Source: Methylovulum miyakonense HT12
GTDB lineage: Bacteria > Pseudomonadota > Gammaproteobacteria > Methylococcales > Methylomonadaceae
Reading direction: 5' to 3'
DNA: 64,000 nucleotides
Assembly (NCBI RefSeq): GCF_000384075.1
Contig: NZ_KB913025.1
Span: forward strand, 1,244,119-1,308,118
In this document: positions 19,588 to 28,772 of the stretch, piece by piece
Numbering within the stretch: position 1 is the stretch's first letter
How the letters are laid out: every line of letters starts with the position of its first letter
Program-made: the position numbers and the translations under genes
Notes under the pieces: generated by a model
Databases searched by the model: none
Seen by the model: only the letters and a program-made list of their open reading frames with translations
Told to the model about the DNA's origin: nothing

Positions 19588-19620
19588 AAAAAAAATGCGG
19601 GCTAGACCTCTGCCCGCATT
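19588..19620 (-). terminator. strong intrinsic terminator directly upstream of the M41-like gene
   Basis: On the minus strand AATGCGGGC and GCCCGCATT form a perfect 9-bp stem with a 9-base loop, followed by a run of T ending at 19588. It points toward the start codon at 19569 and ends about 19 bases before it. It must therefore either end a transcript that begins between here and about 20190 or act as a leader attenuator for the gene. Confidence 0.8.
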
Positions 19621-19991
19621 ATCGAGAGGAAGGATACTAACTGCCGAGAGTCATCAACAGTCACGGCGAAGTTTAAAGTGTCTATAAGCGATTGAAAATG
19701 CGACACGTTGTCACGCGGCAAAATGCCGCTGTTTTTGGCATTTAATTTGCTTAATTGATTTATTTGTTTGCAGGAAAGCCATATAAACCGGGCTTTTTAG
19801 AGGATTTTGGAATGGTCAGTGTGTGATTTTCCGCAGTGGCTGCGGCATATCACACAGTGTGCTGCTGGAGATACAGGAAGATGGGGTACCTTCCGGAGCC
19901 TCACGCCATCGGCCCGGCAATCCATAACCTTCAGCCATGCCCCCGCCGATGGACATCCGTACCATTTTATCGGGCCGTGGCCAAACGGCAA
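19621..19991. other. gene-free stretch with multiple hairpins; possible small RNA or leader
   Basis: No convincing coding region. Stable inverted repeats are dense: GCGGCA/TGCCGC at 19715-19729 followed by TGTTTTT (terminator-like on the plus strand); AAAGCC/GGCTTT at 19775-19796 followed by TTAG; a large hairpin at 19817-19859; and CCATCGGC/GCCGATGG at about 19907-19954. Read on the minus strand, the part next to the U-tract terminator at 19588-19620 could be a small RNA of roughly 100-200 nt. Short open frames here have no recognisable product. Confidence 0.45.
19817..19859. repeat. REP-like palindromic hairpin
   Basis: CAGTGTGTGAT (19817-19827) pairs with ATCACACAGTG (19849-19859) with one mismatch. 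After a 3-base internal loop, CCGCA (19831-19835) pairs with TGCGG (19841-19845), closing on GTGGC. The compact stem with an internal bulge resembles repetitive extragenic palindromes. Confidence 0.6.
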
Positions 19992-20145
19992 GGAGACTGT
20001 GAAAGAATTATTTTATGTCCACGAAAATCACGAAAGTGTAAAACCAGATTAAATATAACTTATTGAAATCTATATTTAATTGTTTCTTATTTTTTGTGGA
20101 CAATCATTAATTCTTAGAGCCTTTTGCAATACTTTCACAGTCTCC
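19992..20145. repeat. large nested inverted repeat (MITE-like or relic of an inverted dispersed repeat)
   Basis: Three nested inverted repeats share one centre: GGAGACTGTGAAAG (19992-20005) with CTTTCACAGTCTCC (20132-20145), perfect over 14 bp; TGTCCACGAAAA (from 20016) with TTTTTGTGGACA (to 20102), one mismatch; and ATTAAATATA (20048-20057) with TATATTTAAT (20071-20080), perfect over 10 bp. The GTCCACGAAAATCACGAAAG phrase resembles dispersed sequences seen in many bacterial genomes. It lies 46 bases beyond the end of hldD. No transposase is present. Confidence 0.6.
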
Positions 20146-20191
20146 AAGGCGTATGGCCTTTTTGGCAGCCGGAACGGCCCCCTCTGATACC

Positions 20192-21136
20192 TTAGCGGTT
20201 CAGCCAATCCAAATAACAGCTGACCCCTTCCCCGACCGTCAAAAACGCTTTGCTGTAACCCGCCGCCCTCAAGCCGGAAATGTCCGCTTGGGTATAGCTT
20301 TGGTACACGCCTTTGAGATGCTCGGGAAACGGGATATAGTCGATATGGCCTTGCCCATGCCAAGCGATCACGGCCTCGGCAACGGTGTTAAACGGTTCGG
20401 CCTTACCAGTCCCGACATTGAAAATGCCCGATTGCCCAGGGTGGTCCAGGAACCATAAATTGACATCGACAACATCGCCGACATAAACAAAATCACGTTG
20501 CTGCTGCCCGTCGGCATAACCGTCACAACCGGCAAATAGGCGGGCGGTCTGGTCTTTGATGATTTGTTGGTTGAAATGGAAGGCGGTGCTGCTCATGGCG
20601 CCTTTGTGCTGTTCGCGTGGCCCGTAGACGTTAAAATACCGGAAACCGGCAATTTGGCTGGTGGCGGCCGGCAAGACCCGGCGCACATATTGGTCGAATT
20701 GGAATTTTGAGTAGGCATACATGTTGATCGGCTGCTCGCAGGCGCGGTCAACACTAAAACCATGCTGCCCATTGCCGTAAACCGATGCGGACGACGCGTA
20801 GATAAACGGGATTTTGGCGGCTTGGCAAGCATGCAGGAGCTGTTTGGAATACTCGTAATTGTTCTTCATGACATATTGCCCGTCCCATTCGGTGGTCGCC
20901 GAGCACGCGCCCTGATGAAAAACGGCGCGGACTTTTTGCATGAATTCCGGCACGGACAGTTTGGCCAATAAGTCCTGTTTGTCGCAGTAATCGGCAATGT
21001 CCAAATCGGCGATATTGAGCATCTTGCGCCCGTTGGCCAGGTTATCAACCAACAAGATGTCTCGTTCGCCGCGCCCGTTTAAGGCGTGGATCAAATTGCT
21101 GCCAATAAACCCAGCCCCACCTGTGACAATTATCAT
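20192..21136 (-). CDS. hldD: ADP-L-glycero-D-manno-heptose 6-epimerase
   Basis: Last enzyme of the ADP-heptose pathway for the LPS inner core; it epimerises ADP-D,D-heptose to the L,D form with bound NADP. The 314-residue protein is an extended short-chain dehydrogenase with the Rossmann motif [38 protein letters not shown], the YxxxK catalytic pair in [13 protein letters not shown], and [14 protein letters not shown]. Its ATG overlaps the hldE stop codon by four bases, so the two are translationally coupled. Confidence 0.96.
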   Translation of the reverse strand: MIIVTGGAGFIGSNLIHALNGRGERDILLVDNLANGRKMLNIADLDIADYCDKQDLLAKLSVPEFMQKVRAVFHQGACSATTEWDGQYVMKNNYEYSKQLLHACQAAKIPFIYASSASVYGNGQHGFSVDRACEQPINMYAYSKFQFDQYVRRVLPAATSQIAGFRYFNVYGPREQHKGAMSSTAFHFNQQIIKDQTARLFAGCDGYADGQQQRDFVYVGDVVDVNLWFLDHPGQSGIFNVGTGKAEPFNTVAEAVIAWHGQGHIDYIPFPEHLKGVYQSYTQADISGLRAAGYSKAFLTVGEGVSCYLDWLNR

Positions 21137-22560
21137 TCCCCACCCCGTGCTTTGTTAATCATTGATGTTGTGGAATGCCCCTCAACAAATTGTAAAATTT
21201 TCACTACACCACCCGCTTTAATGACGCAATCGCCACCCGCCACTTGATCGGGCGAATAATCGCCACCTTTGACGATGACATCCGGCAAGAGCTTACAATA
21301 CAGGCGTTCCGGCGTTTCTTCCTCAAACGCCACCACCCAATCGACACAGGCCAAGGCCGCCAATACGGTCATCCGTTGCGGCAGGCCGTTGATCGGACGG
21401 GTTTCGCCTTTGAGCATTTTCACTGACGCATCGGAATTGACCGCGACGATGAGACGGTCACCCAAAGCCCGCGCCTGTTGCAGATACGTGACATGGCCTG
21501 CATGCAGCAGGTCAAAACAGCCATTGGTCATGATAATGCGCTCGCCACTGGCCTTGGCGCCGTTGATCAGGCAAGCCAGCTCGTCTTCGGACACAATGCC
21601 AAACTGTGCCGCATCACGGTCGCCATGCATGGCACGGGCCAATTCTTCATTGGAGACGCTGGACGTGCCGAGCTTGCCCACGACAATGCCGCCTGCAAGA
21701 TTTGCCAGATACATGGCCTCTACCAACGGCATACCGACCGCCATGCATAAGGACATCACGGCGATGACGGTATCGCCTGCGCCTGTGACGTCAAACACGT
21801 CTTTGGCTTGGGCAGGTAAGGAGTGGCTGGAGTCCCGCTGGACCAGCGTCATGCCCGCTTCGCCACGGGTCAGCAACAAAGTGGCAATGTGGTGGTCGGC
21901 GATCAGCTTGCGGCCCCGCGCCTGCAAGGCTTGCTCATCGGCGCAGACACCCACCACCGCCTGCAATTCCCCCAGGTTCGGCGTAATGACGTCGGCGTTG
22001 GCGTAACGGCTGAAGTCCGTGCCTTTAGGGTCAACCAACACTTTCAATCCGGCCGTTTTAGCAATGTCGATCAGGACGCTGATTTCCGCCAATGTGCCTT
22101 TGCCGTAATCAGAAAACACCAGGACATCATGTTCTGGCAATTGTTGTTTTAGTTTGGCTTGTAAGCCAGCACGGTCGAATTGCAGCGGCAAATCTTCAAA
22201 GTCAACACGGATAAGCTGTTGATGCTGCGCCATGATACGCAATTTACAAATCGTGCGGGCGGATGGCGCAACCACAAACTCACAATTCACGCCTTCGGTT
22301 TCCAGCAATTGTTTCAACTCCAGCCCTTCCGGATCATCGCCGACCACGCCTAGCAACGTGACTTGCCCGCCCAAACGGGCGATATTCAGCGCGACATTCG
22401 CCGCCCCGCCAACGCGGTCTTCGCTGTCATTGACGCGCACCACTGGAACGGGGGCTTCCGGGGAGATACGCGCCGCTTGCCCGGACCAGTAACGGTCTAA
22501 CATGACATCGCCGATAACGATAATTTTGCCCCGAGTGAAATCAGGTAGGGTGGCTAACAT
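21133..22560 (-). CDS. hldE: bifunctional heptose-7-phosphate kinase/heptose-1-phosphate adenylyltransferase
   Basis: HldE carries out two steps of ADP-heptose synthesis. The N-terminal ribokinase-like half has [30 protein letters not shown] and the catalytic [15 protein letters not shown]. The C-terminal nucleotidyltransferase half begins [20 protein letters not shown] with the HxGH motif (HAGH). At 475 residues it is the usual fused form. It lies between gmhA and hldD in a leftward LPS operon. Confidence 0.97.
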   Translation of the reverse strand: MLATLPDFTRGKIIVIGDVMLDRYWSGQAARISPEAPVPVVRVNDSEDRVGGAANVALNIARLGGQVTLLGVVGDDPEGLELKQLLETEGVNCEFVVAPSARTICKLRIMAQHQQLIRVDFEDLPLQFDRAGLQAKLKQQLPEHDVLVFSDYGKGTLAEISVLIDIAKTAGLKVLVDPKGTDFSRYANADVITPNLGELQAVVGVCADEQALQARGRKLIADHHIATLLLTRGEAGMTLVQRDSSHSLPAQAKDVFDVTGAGDTVIAVMSLCMAVGMPLVEAMYLANLAGGIVVGKLGTSSVSNEELARAMHGDRDAAQFGIVSEDELACLINGAKASGERIIMTNGCFDLLHAGHVTYLQQARALGDRLIVAVNSDASVKMLKGETRPINGLPQRMTVLAALACVDWVVAFEEETPERLYCKLLPDVIVKGGDYSPDQVAGGDCVIKAGGVVKILQFVEGHSTTSMINKARGGE

Positions 22561-22605
22561 GGGAGGTTCCTTTATATTTGGATAAACCCTGCGGGTTTTC
22601 AGTCG

Positions 22606-23172
22606 CTAGGGTTTCGAACAATGGCCTTCAATCCAACCGCACCACCAATGCCCGATCAGGATATGCGCTTCTTGGATTCTTGCGGTCACGCTTGAGGGCA
22701 CAATGATGGCGATGCTGGCGTGTTGCAGCAACTGCCCGCCATCACCACCCGTCATGGCGATGACGGACAAGCCTTTTTGCCGGGCCACCTGCGCGGCTTT
22801 GACAATATTCGGGCTTTTGCCGGACGTGGAAATGGCGACCAAGCAATCGCCCGCTTGGCCAAAGGCGTCGACCTGACGGGAAAACACACTTTCGAAGCCG
22901 ACATCGTTGCTGTGCGCGGTCAAAATGGACGAATCGGTGGTCAAGGCCAGCGCGGGCATGGCGGCACGGTCTTTTTCATAGCGCACCACCAGCTCGGCGG
23001 CGATATGCTGGCAATCGGCGGCGCTGCCGCCGTTGCCGCACAAAAGGATTTTACCGCCATGGTTTAAGGTATCGGCCAACAAATTGCCCGCCGCTTCGAT
23101 CACCCCATTGCAGCTTGCCAAGTTGGCAATCATTTCCCTATGGTCTTCCAGCACTGATATGAATGTTTTCAA
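22606..23172 (-). CDS. gmhA: phosphoheptose isomerase (TTG start)
   Basis: GmhA isomerises sedoheptulose 7-phosphate to D-glycero-D-manno-heptose 7-phosphate, the first committed LPS heptose step. SIS-domain motifs are clear: ILLCGNGGSAADCQHIAAEL, LTTDSSILTAHSND, DCLVAISTSGKSPNI and RIQEAHILIGHWWCG. The start is TTG at 23172; AGGAG lies five bases upstream and the sequence from there (KTFISVLEDHREMI) fits the family N-terminus, so the rare start is well supported. The gene is followed by hldE after 45 bases. Confidence 0.95.
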   Translation of the reverse strand: MKTFISVLEDHREMIANLASCNGVIEAAGNLLADTLNHGGKILLCGNGGSAADCQHIAAELVVRYEKDRAAMPALALTTDSSILTAHSNDVGFESVFSRQVDAFGQAGDCLVAISTSGKSPNIVKAAQVARQKGLSVIAMTGGDGGQLLQHASIAIIVPSSVTARIQEAHILIGHWWCGWIEGHCSKP

Positions 23173-23184
23173 AAAAACTCCTGA

Positions 23185-23781
23185 TTACGGGATGATAGTT
23201 TCTACGTGGGCTAAAAACGTCTGCATGTCTTCATTTTCGACACGCTCGTAAATGTCCGTCACGGCCATCGCCAAGCCAATGGCTTCAAAGTGAACGGTAT
23301 CGCCCAAAAAATAATGGCTGGACACCCAGCCCTGGTTGCGCCGACACACTTCGACATCGACAAAATCTTGCTCGATGAGGACATATTCTTGCAAGGCCGG
23401 GATATTTTGGTAAGCCAATTTTTTAACGGTTTCATCCATGCGCCTAGTCGATTTGGACAGCACTTCCACGATGATAACGGGCGTTTCGGTGTAGTAATCT
23501 TGCTTATTGTCTTCGCAAACCACCATGATATCGGGATAAAAGAACTTGCTGCCGACTTTGACCTTAACCTCACTGGTAAAGGACTCGCAAGGTTTTCCAC
23601 TTAAATGCGACCCGAACACCCTATCAATATTCACCGTAATACGCTGATGGTTTTTGCTCGCCCCAGACATCGCATAAATATATCCATCAATATATTCATG
23701 CTTTGTCTCGCGCTCCAATTCCGTCCGCAAGTAGTCTTCTTCGCTCATCCATGCCAATTCTTCTATCAGGTTCGCCACCAT
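23185..23781 (-). CDS. Uma2 family putative endonuclease (copy C)
   Basis: Third Uma2/DUF820 protein, 198 residues, from a different subgroup than copies A and B: MSEEDYLRTELERETKHEYIDGYIYAMSG at residues 12-40 is the standard start of this branch, followed by FYPDIMVVCE, PVIIVEVLSKSTRRMDETVKK and LQEYVLIEQDFVDVEV. The acidic and lysine positions of the PD-(D/E)XK-like core are present. It lies between msbA and gmhA, 12 bases before the gmhA start, and is probably transcribed with the LPS genes. Role unknown. Confidence 0.88.
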   Translation of the reverse strand: MVANLIEELAWMSEEDYLRTELERETKHEYIDGYIYAMSGASKNHQRITVNIDRVFGSHLSGKPCESFTSEVKVKVGSKFFYPDIMVVCEDNKQDYYTETPVIIVEVLSKSTRRMDETVKKLAYQNIPALQEYVLIEQDFVDVEVCRRNQGWVSSHYFLGDTVHFEAIGLAMAVTDIYERVENEDMQTFLAHVETIIP

Positions 23782-23851
23782 ATCGGATAATCCCCATTAT
23801 TTTCGGCAAAATGTGCGGATGCTTGCCATTGTTACAACGACCTTAATGCAT

Positions 23852-25603
23852 TCACTCCCCATCCTTGTGTTCCTTAAACTGCATCGCATGTAACCTCGCA
23901 TACGCGCCATTTTTCGCCAGCAATTCGTTATGCGTGCCCCGTTCGACAATGCGCCCCTGCTCCATGACCAAGATGACATCGGCATTTTCTATGGTCGATA
24001 AGCGGTGCGCGATGACCAGCGTGGTGCGGTTGCCCATGACTTTTTGTAAAGCCGCTTGGATATACCGCTCGGATTCGGTGTCCAGCGCGGAGGTGGCTTC
24101 ATCCAGTATCAAGATCGGCGCATCTTTTAATAAGGCGCGCGCCAAGGCCAAGCGTTGCCGCTGCCCACCGGACAATTTTACGCCGTTTTCGCCGATTTCC
24201 GTATCTAATCCGTGCTCCAGTTTACCGATAAATTCCATCGCGTAGGCGTCGGTCGCCGCCTGTTCGATGGCTTCGCGGCTTGCGCCCGCCAATGCCCCGT
24301 AAGCGATGTTATTGGCGATGGTGTCATTGAACAAAATCACTTGCTGGTTCACCAAGGCGATGTGCTGGCGCAAATTGCCCAATTTATAGTCATTAACTTC
24401 CACCCCGTCCAACAAAATCTGCCCGTGTTCATGTGGATAAAACCGCGACACCAGATTGGCCAAGGTACTCTTGCCGCCGCCCGAGGCCCCCACCAAAGCA
24501 ATGGTCTGGCCGGATTCGGCCTTAAAGTTAATGTCAACCAATGCTGGCTCGTGGGCCCTAGCATACTGGAAGGTCAGATCCTTGAATTCTAACGTGCCTT
24601 GGCAGCGAGCAATTTCATATGTTCCAATGTCCGGCTCGCCTTCGGTATCGAGCACCTCAAACAAGGATTCGGCCGCGACGATGCCTCGCTGAATATCACT
24701 GTTGGCGTCACTCAATTGCCGGAACGGCCTAGGCAATAAAAACGCCGCCGTCAAATACCCGACAAATGAACCTACGCTGGATTGCTCCATGAAAAACAAG
24801 GCCATATACATTAAAAACGCCAGCGCGATGGCGATCACCAATTGCATGGCCTGGTTATGTATCGCCCCGGTCGTGGTGGCTTTTAAGGATTGGCGGCGAT
24901 TATAAAGGCTGCTCTCCAAAAAGCGGCGTTTCTCGTAGTCTTCGCCGCCATAACTGCGGACAATGCGGTGCCCGTTGACCAATTCCGAGGTGATGTGGGT
25001 CATATCACCGATGGATTCTTGGATGCGCTTGCTTAACATCCGCAAGCGTTTGCTGACGTAATTTACCAACAAGGCAATCACCGGGGCGACGACCAAAAAG
25101 ACCAGGGATAACAGCCAGTTGATATAAAACAAATAAATCAGCAAACCTAAGGCGGTCAAACCCTCTTGCACCACTTTGCGCACCGCATCGGTGGTCGCCT
25201 GCGCCACCTGCCCGACATTATGCGTGATCCGCGCAATCATGTAGCCACTGTTATTGTCATCAAAATGCGCGGTGGGCAGCTGCGTATATTTATCAAAAAT
25301 CTCGCAGCGCAGGGTATGGATGACATTTAACGAGACCTTGGCCAAAAAATAGTTGCCCAGATAATTGCCGACACCGCGCAGCACGACCAAACCGCTAAAA
25401 AATAACGGCAGGTAATACATCTTGTCACGTGACCTGGCCTGCAAGGTGTCAATAATTTGCTGGATCAGGCTGGCAAACAAAGGCTGGGTGCTGGAATAAA
25501 TGAGGAAGCCAAAAATGCTGATAATAAAAAGCCGCCGATGCGGTTTGACATAAGTGAGCAGGCGTTTATAAATCTCGCTATTGGTTTTGGTTGTTTTATG
25601 CAT
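23852..25603 (-). CDS. msbA: lipid A/LPS-flipping ABC transporter MsbA
   Basis: MsbA is the homodimeric ABC exporter that flips lipid A-core across the inner membrane. The 583-residue protein has six hydrophobic helices in the first 330 residues, then the nucleotide-binding domain with Walker A LVGASGGGKSTLANLVSRFY, signature LSGGQRQRLALARALL, Walker B PILILDEATSALD and the switch histidine in LVIAHRLSTI. The longest frame starts at 25747, but the first 48 codons look non-coding; ATG 25603 (MHKTTKTNSEIYKRLL) fits the family. It heads the LPS operon. Confidence 0.93.
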   Translation of the reverse strand: MHKTTKTNSEIYKRLLTYVKPHRRLFIISIFGFLIYSSTQPLFASLIQQIIDTLQARSRDKMYYLPLFFSGLVVLRGVGNYLGNYFLAKVSLNVIHTLRCEIFDKYTQLPTAHFDDNNSGYMIARITHNVGQVAQATTDAVRKVVQEGLTALGLLIYLFYINWLLSLVFLVVAPVIALLVNYVSKRLRMLSKRIQESIGDMTHITSELVNGHRIVRSYGGEDYEKRRFLESSLYNRRQSLKATTTGAIHNQAMQLVIAIALAFLMYMALFFMEQSSVGSFVGYLTAAFLLPRPFRQLSDANSDIQRGIVAAESLFEVLDTEGEPDIGTYEIARCQGTLEFKDLTFQYARAHEPALVDINFKAESGQTIALVGASGGGKSTLANLVSRFYPHEHGQILLDGVEVNDYKLGNLRQHIALVNQQVILFNDTIANNIAYGALAGASREAIEQAATDAYAMEFIGKLEHGLDTEIGENGVKLSGGQRQRLALARALLKDAPILILDEATSALDTESERYIQAALQKVMGNRTTLVIAHRLSTIENADVILVMEQGRIVERGTHNELLAKNGAYARLHAMQFKEHKDGE

Positions 25604-25970
25604 ATTTATTAATGTCAAGGACTGACCCGTCCAGCATCGAAACGGGGGTTTACCGAAACCAAAGCGGAATATAGGTGCGAGGGAAGTTCGGTGTAGGGGT
25701 ATTGCGGATGGTGTTGGCCACTGCTTTAATATTCTTGGGTGGCGCATTTTAAAGTAACGGCAAGGTTAATCCACACCTTATTGAGATTGGGCATCGGGTT
25801 TTTCAAGCAGTTGTGGGATTTTTAGCGGGCTAACAATATCAGTAAAACATTAATCGCAAGTTAATAAAGGCACTGATTTTAGCCCCCCTCCCCTATTATC
25901 AGCACCATCTATGACGACGGGTATGACAATGGGCGGGATTAAATCCCTTTCCCGCCCACTAAAAATACGC
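25604..25970. other. gene-free intergenic region between msbA and degQ
   Basis: About 370 bases with no supportable gene. It must contain the msbA promoter, but no strong -35/-10 pair stands out on the minus strand. The only clear element is the hairpin at 25930-25958 beyond the end of the Deg protease gene. Confidence 0.5.
25930..25958 (-). terminator. hairpin downstream of degQ
   Basis: TGGGCGGGA (25930-25938) pairs with TCCCGCCCA (25950-25958), an uninterrupted GC-rich stem just after the degQ stop codon. No T tract follows on the minus strand, so it is a likely but imperfect terminator. Confidence 0.5.
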
Positions 25971-27326
25971 CTACTGTAACACAACGAAAAAGCCTTCTTG
26001 CCCACGTTGGATATTAATCAACAACGCGCCGCCCGGATTAACCACTTGTTTTAGCTCATCCAGATTGCGGATCCGGTAACGGTTTGCCGAGACAATCACA
26101 TCACCCGGGCGCAGGCCAATACGCCAAACTTCCGCAGACTGGTCGATCTTTTCAATCAACACGCCTTCAATCTGGTTCCTATCGGTGGAGCTTAACACGG
26201 TACCGCGCAATTTCCGGTGCAGTTTTTCACCGGCCAACTGCGGGCGCTCCGGTTTGCCTATCGTCGCTGAGGTACGTTTTTTATCGTTACCGTGGTAATA
26301 ATCTATCTCGACATTATCGCCAATTTGCATCAAACCGATAATATTACGGATATCATGGCTATCTTTAACGGCACGGCCATTGGCGGCGACAATGATATCA
26401 CCGGGTTCCAAGCCTGCTTTTTCGGCGGGGGAGCCGCTTTCGATACGGCTAATGACTGCGCCATGCTTGTTTTCCAGATTAAACGCATTGATCAGTTCCG
26501 GTGTTAAGTCCTGTGTCGTCACTCCCAATAAACCGCGCCGCACTTCCCCGTTCTTGACCAGTGATTCTTTGATCGACATGACCATATTGGCAGGAATGGC
26601 GAAACCGATACCGACATTGCCACCCGTAGGGGCAAGTATGGCCGTGTTCATACCGACGAACTCGCCACGCAAGTTAACCAACGCCCCCCCGGAATTCCCC
26701 GGGTTAATAGACGCATCGGTCTGGATAAAATCTTCATAACCTTCGATGCCCAAGCCAGAACGGCCTAAGGCGCTGATGATGCCGGATGTGACGGTTTGCC
26801 CCAGGCCAAACGGATTGCCGATGGCGACGACAAAATCACCGACTTTGAGCTGGCTGGAATCGGCGAATGCTAGCTGCGTCAGATGGTCGGCAGGAATGCG
26901 GATAATCGCCACATCCGCTTCAGGGTCAGTGCCGACCAGTTCCGCATTAAGCTGGCGGCCATCGTTTAAAGTCACCGTAATTTTATCGGCTTTATCAATA
27001 ACGTGGTTATTGGTCAACACCAAACCTTGGCTGCTGTCGATAATCACCCCGGAACCCAAACTGTTTTTTTGCTGTTGTTGGCGGTGCGGCTGGTTCGGCA
27101 AATTATAAAAATGCCGGAAGAACGGGTCTTGCAATAGGGGGTTTTGGCTAATTTCAATGTTGGTGGCCGTGGAGATGTTCACCACGGCTGGCATACTGCG
27201 TTCAAGCATGGGGGCGAGCGAAGGCAAAGCCTGGCCTTCGGCATACAGCGGTAAAGCAGAATAACTTGCTGAGGACAAGCCCAAGTACAGCGGCAGCATG
27301 GCTAATAATAACAATCGTGATTTCAT
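25971..27326 (-). CDS. degQ: periplasmic Do-type serine protease (DegQ/MucD-like)
   Basis: HtrA-family protease/chaperone of periplasmic protein quality control. A signal peptide (MKSRLLLLAMLPLYLGLSS) is followed by a trypsin-like domain with the catalytic triad His in VLTNNHVIDKAD, Asp in EADVAIIRI and Ser in NPGNSGGALVNL, then two PDZ domains (GLLGVTTQDL... and the C-terminal VLIEKIDQSAEVWRIGLRPGD). The frame extends to a TTG at 27350; I prefer ATG 27326 because it gives a clean signal peptide (451 residues). degP and mucD are close paralogues, so the symbol is approximate. Confidence 0.93.
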   Translation of the reverse strand: MKSRLLLLAMLPLYLGLSSASYSALPLYAEGQALPSLAPMLERSMPAVVNISTATNIEISQNPLLQDPFFRHFYNLPNQPHRQQQQKNSLGSGVIIDSSQGLVLTNNHVIDKADKITVTLNDGRQLNAELVGTDPEADVAIIRIPADHLTQLAFADSSQLKVGDFVVAIGNPFGLGQTVTSGIISALGRSGLGIEGYEDFIQTDASINPGNSGGALVNLRGEFVGMNTAILAPTGGNVGIGFAIPANMVMSIKESLVKNGEVRRGLLGVTTQDLTPELINAFNLENKHGAVISRIESGSPAEKAGLEPGDIIVAANGRAVKDSHDIRNIIGLMQIGDNVEIDYYHGNDKKRTSATIGKPERPQLAGEKLHRKLRGTVLSSTDRNQIEGVLIEKIDQSAEVWRIGLRPGDVIVSANRYRIRNLDELKQVVNPGGALLINIQRGQEGFFVVLQ

Positions 27327-27590
27327 GGAGTTAAATTCCCAGTGTGTCAATGGATTAAACAGGCCCGATAGACAATATAGGTTTAAAAATGTTTAATACA
27401 AGGCCTTTACAAGCTAAATGGCCGATAAATACGGCTCCTATTGCTGATATTTTTGGTATAAAACCGTTTGGCAGGAACACCGCCGATTTCGAAAATGTTT
27501 TGGCAATTTCTTTAGCCATACCCATAATATTGCTATTGCGGTTTCCTATCGGGGACAGCAGCAACATAAATTTACTTTGAGGCAACACAC

Positions 27591-27890
27591 ATGACCACCG
27601 TAGCAGATCCCATTATTGGCAGTTGGTACAAAGACCTGGAAAACAACCTTAAATTTAAGGTCGTCAATATCGAAGATACTGACGACTCCATTGAAGTGCA
27701 ATACCTTAACGGCGATATAGGCGAATATGACCATGATAGCTGGTATAACTCCACCTTTGATTACATTGAAGACCCGGAAGATTGGAGCGCACCGTTTGAT
27801 GACATTGAAACCGACGACCTGGGCTATTCGGACACCGATGAACACAAACCCAACCCCGAAGACATGGACATTGACGACTATCTGGATTAA
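27591..27890 (+). CDS. small acidic conserved protein (DUF6763-like)
   Basis: A 99-residue, very acidic protein with no signal or membrane segment. The pattern DPIIGSWYKDLENNLKFKVV, EVQYLNGDIGEYD, EDPEDWSAPFDDIETDDLGY matches what I know as the DUF6763 family of small gammaproteobacterial proteins; function unknown. The tail is nearly all Asp/Glu/Pro (NPEDMDIDDYLD). It lies 15 bases upstream of the P-loop protein gene and is probably co-transcribed with it and with the acyltransferase. Confidence 0.75.
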   Translation: MTTVADPIIGSWYKDLENNLKFKVVNIEDTDDSIEVQYLNGDIGEYDHDSWYNSTFDYIEDPEDWSAPFDDIETDDLGYSDTDEHKPNPEDMDIDDYLD

Positions 27891-27905
27891 TGGGGAAACA
27901 CTCAG

Positions 27906-28751
27906 ATGAAAATGCTTCCACAGGAATTCCTGGACTGGCAATCGAAAAGCATCACCTTGTTGGCGATGTCCGGTGCAGGTAAAACCACATTAGCCAACAA
28001 GTTGCCCAAAACCAAATGGTTCCATTACTCCGGTGATTACCGGATCGGCACAAAATATTTGGAAGAGCCTATCCTTGACAACATCAAACGGCATGCCATG
28101 AGCGTGCCGTTTTTGCGGGATTTGCTGCGTTCGGATTCGATTTATATGAACAGCAAAATCACCGTGGACAATCTGGCCGCGGTGTCCAGTTTTTTAGGCA
28201 AACTAGGCAGCCCTGAATTGGGCGGTTTGTCGTTGGCGGAATTCAAACGCCGCCAAAAATTGCACCATCAGGCGGAAATCGCCGCCATGAACGATGTGCC
28301 GGAGTTTATCCATAAAGCCGAAGACATCTACGGCTACAAGCATTTCATCAATGATGCGGGCGGTAGCGTCTGTGAATTGGACAGCCCGGAAGTGTTGGAA
28401 ACCTTGGCGAAACATACCTTGATCATCTACATCAAAATTCCGCCTAGCCTTGAACAAACAATCATAGAGCGTGCCAAATTTGACCCGAAACCCTTGTACT
28501 ATCGCGAAGCGTTTTTGGACGAGAAATTGGCGGAATTTTTGGCTCTGCGCAATTACCCCAGCACCAATGTCATGCCGCCGGACGAATTTGTTTCTTGGGT
28601 GTTCCCTGAACTGTTCAAATCCCGCTTGCCGCGCTACGAAGCCATTGCGGCACAGTACGGTTACACCGTGGATGCCAACGATGTCGCCACGGTCAAAACT
28701 GAAGACGACTTCATCCGGTTGATCGCCGATGCTATTGCCAGACAACAATAA
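27906..28751 (+). CDS. P-loop ATPase/kinase-like protein upstream of metA
   Basis: 281-residue cytoplasmic protein with a Walker A LLAMSGAGKTTLANKL (about residues 18-32) and a DYRIGTKYLEEPI segment after strand two, resembling small-molecule kinases of the shikimate-kinase type. No established product is known to me. The rest is soluble, with HFINDAGGSVCELDSPEVL and IIYIKIPPS consistent with a P-loop core. It sits in tandem between the DUF6763-like gene and the MetA-type transferase gene (21-base gap), which hints at a role tied to sulfur amino acid metabolism (inference). Confidence 0.65.
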   Translation: MKMLPQEFLDWQSKSITLLAMSGAGKTTLANKLPKTKWFHYSGDYRIGTKYLEEPILDNIKRHAMSVPFLRDLLRSDSIYMNSKITVDNLAAVSSFLGKLGSPELGGLSLAEFKRRQKLHHQAEIAAMNDVPEFIHKAEDIYGYKHFINDAGGSVCELDSPEVLETLAKHTLIIYIKIPPSLEQTIIERAKFDPKPLYYREAFLDEKLAEFLALRNYPSTNVMPPDEFVSWVFPELFKSRLPRYEAIAAQYGYTVDANDVATVKTEDDFIRLIADAIARQQ

Positions 28752-28772
28752 GAAAAAACGAGTACCGCTTAC

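Noticed and set aside
25604-25747. N-terminal extension of msbA by 48 codons
   Set aside because: The extension is rich in Pro, Arg and Phe, lacks homology to MsbA and is followed by a family-like start at 25603.
27355-27588. Two opposing short open frames (27389-27580 plus, 27355-27588 minus) in the gap after degQ
   Set aside because: Each has a start codon and some hydrophobic character, and the plus frame has an AGG seven bases upstream, but the two occupy the same DNA and neither matches a family I know. Not enough to call a gene.
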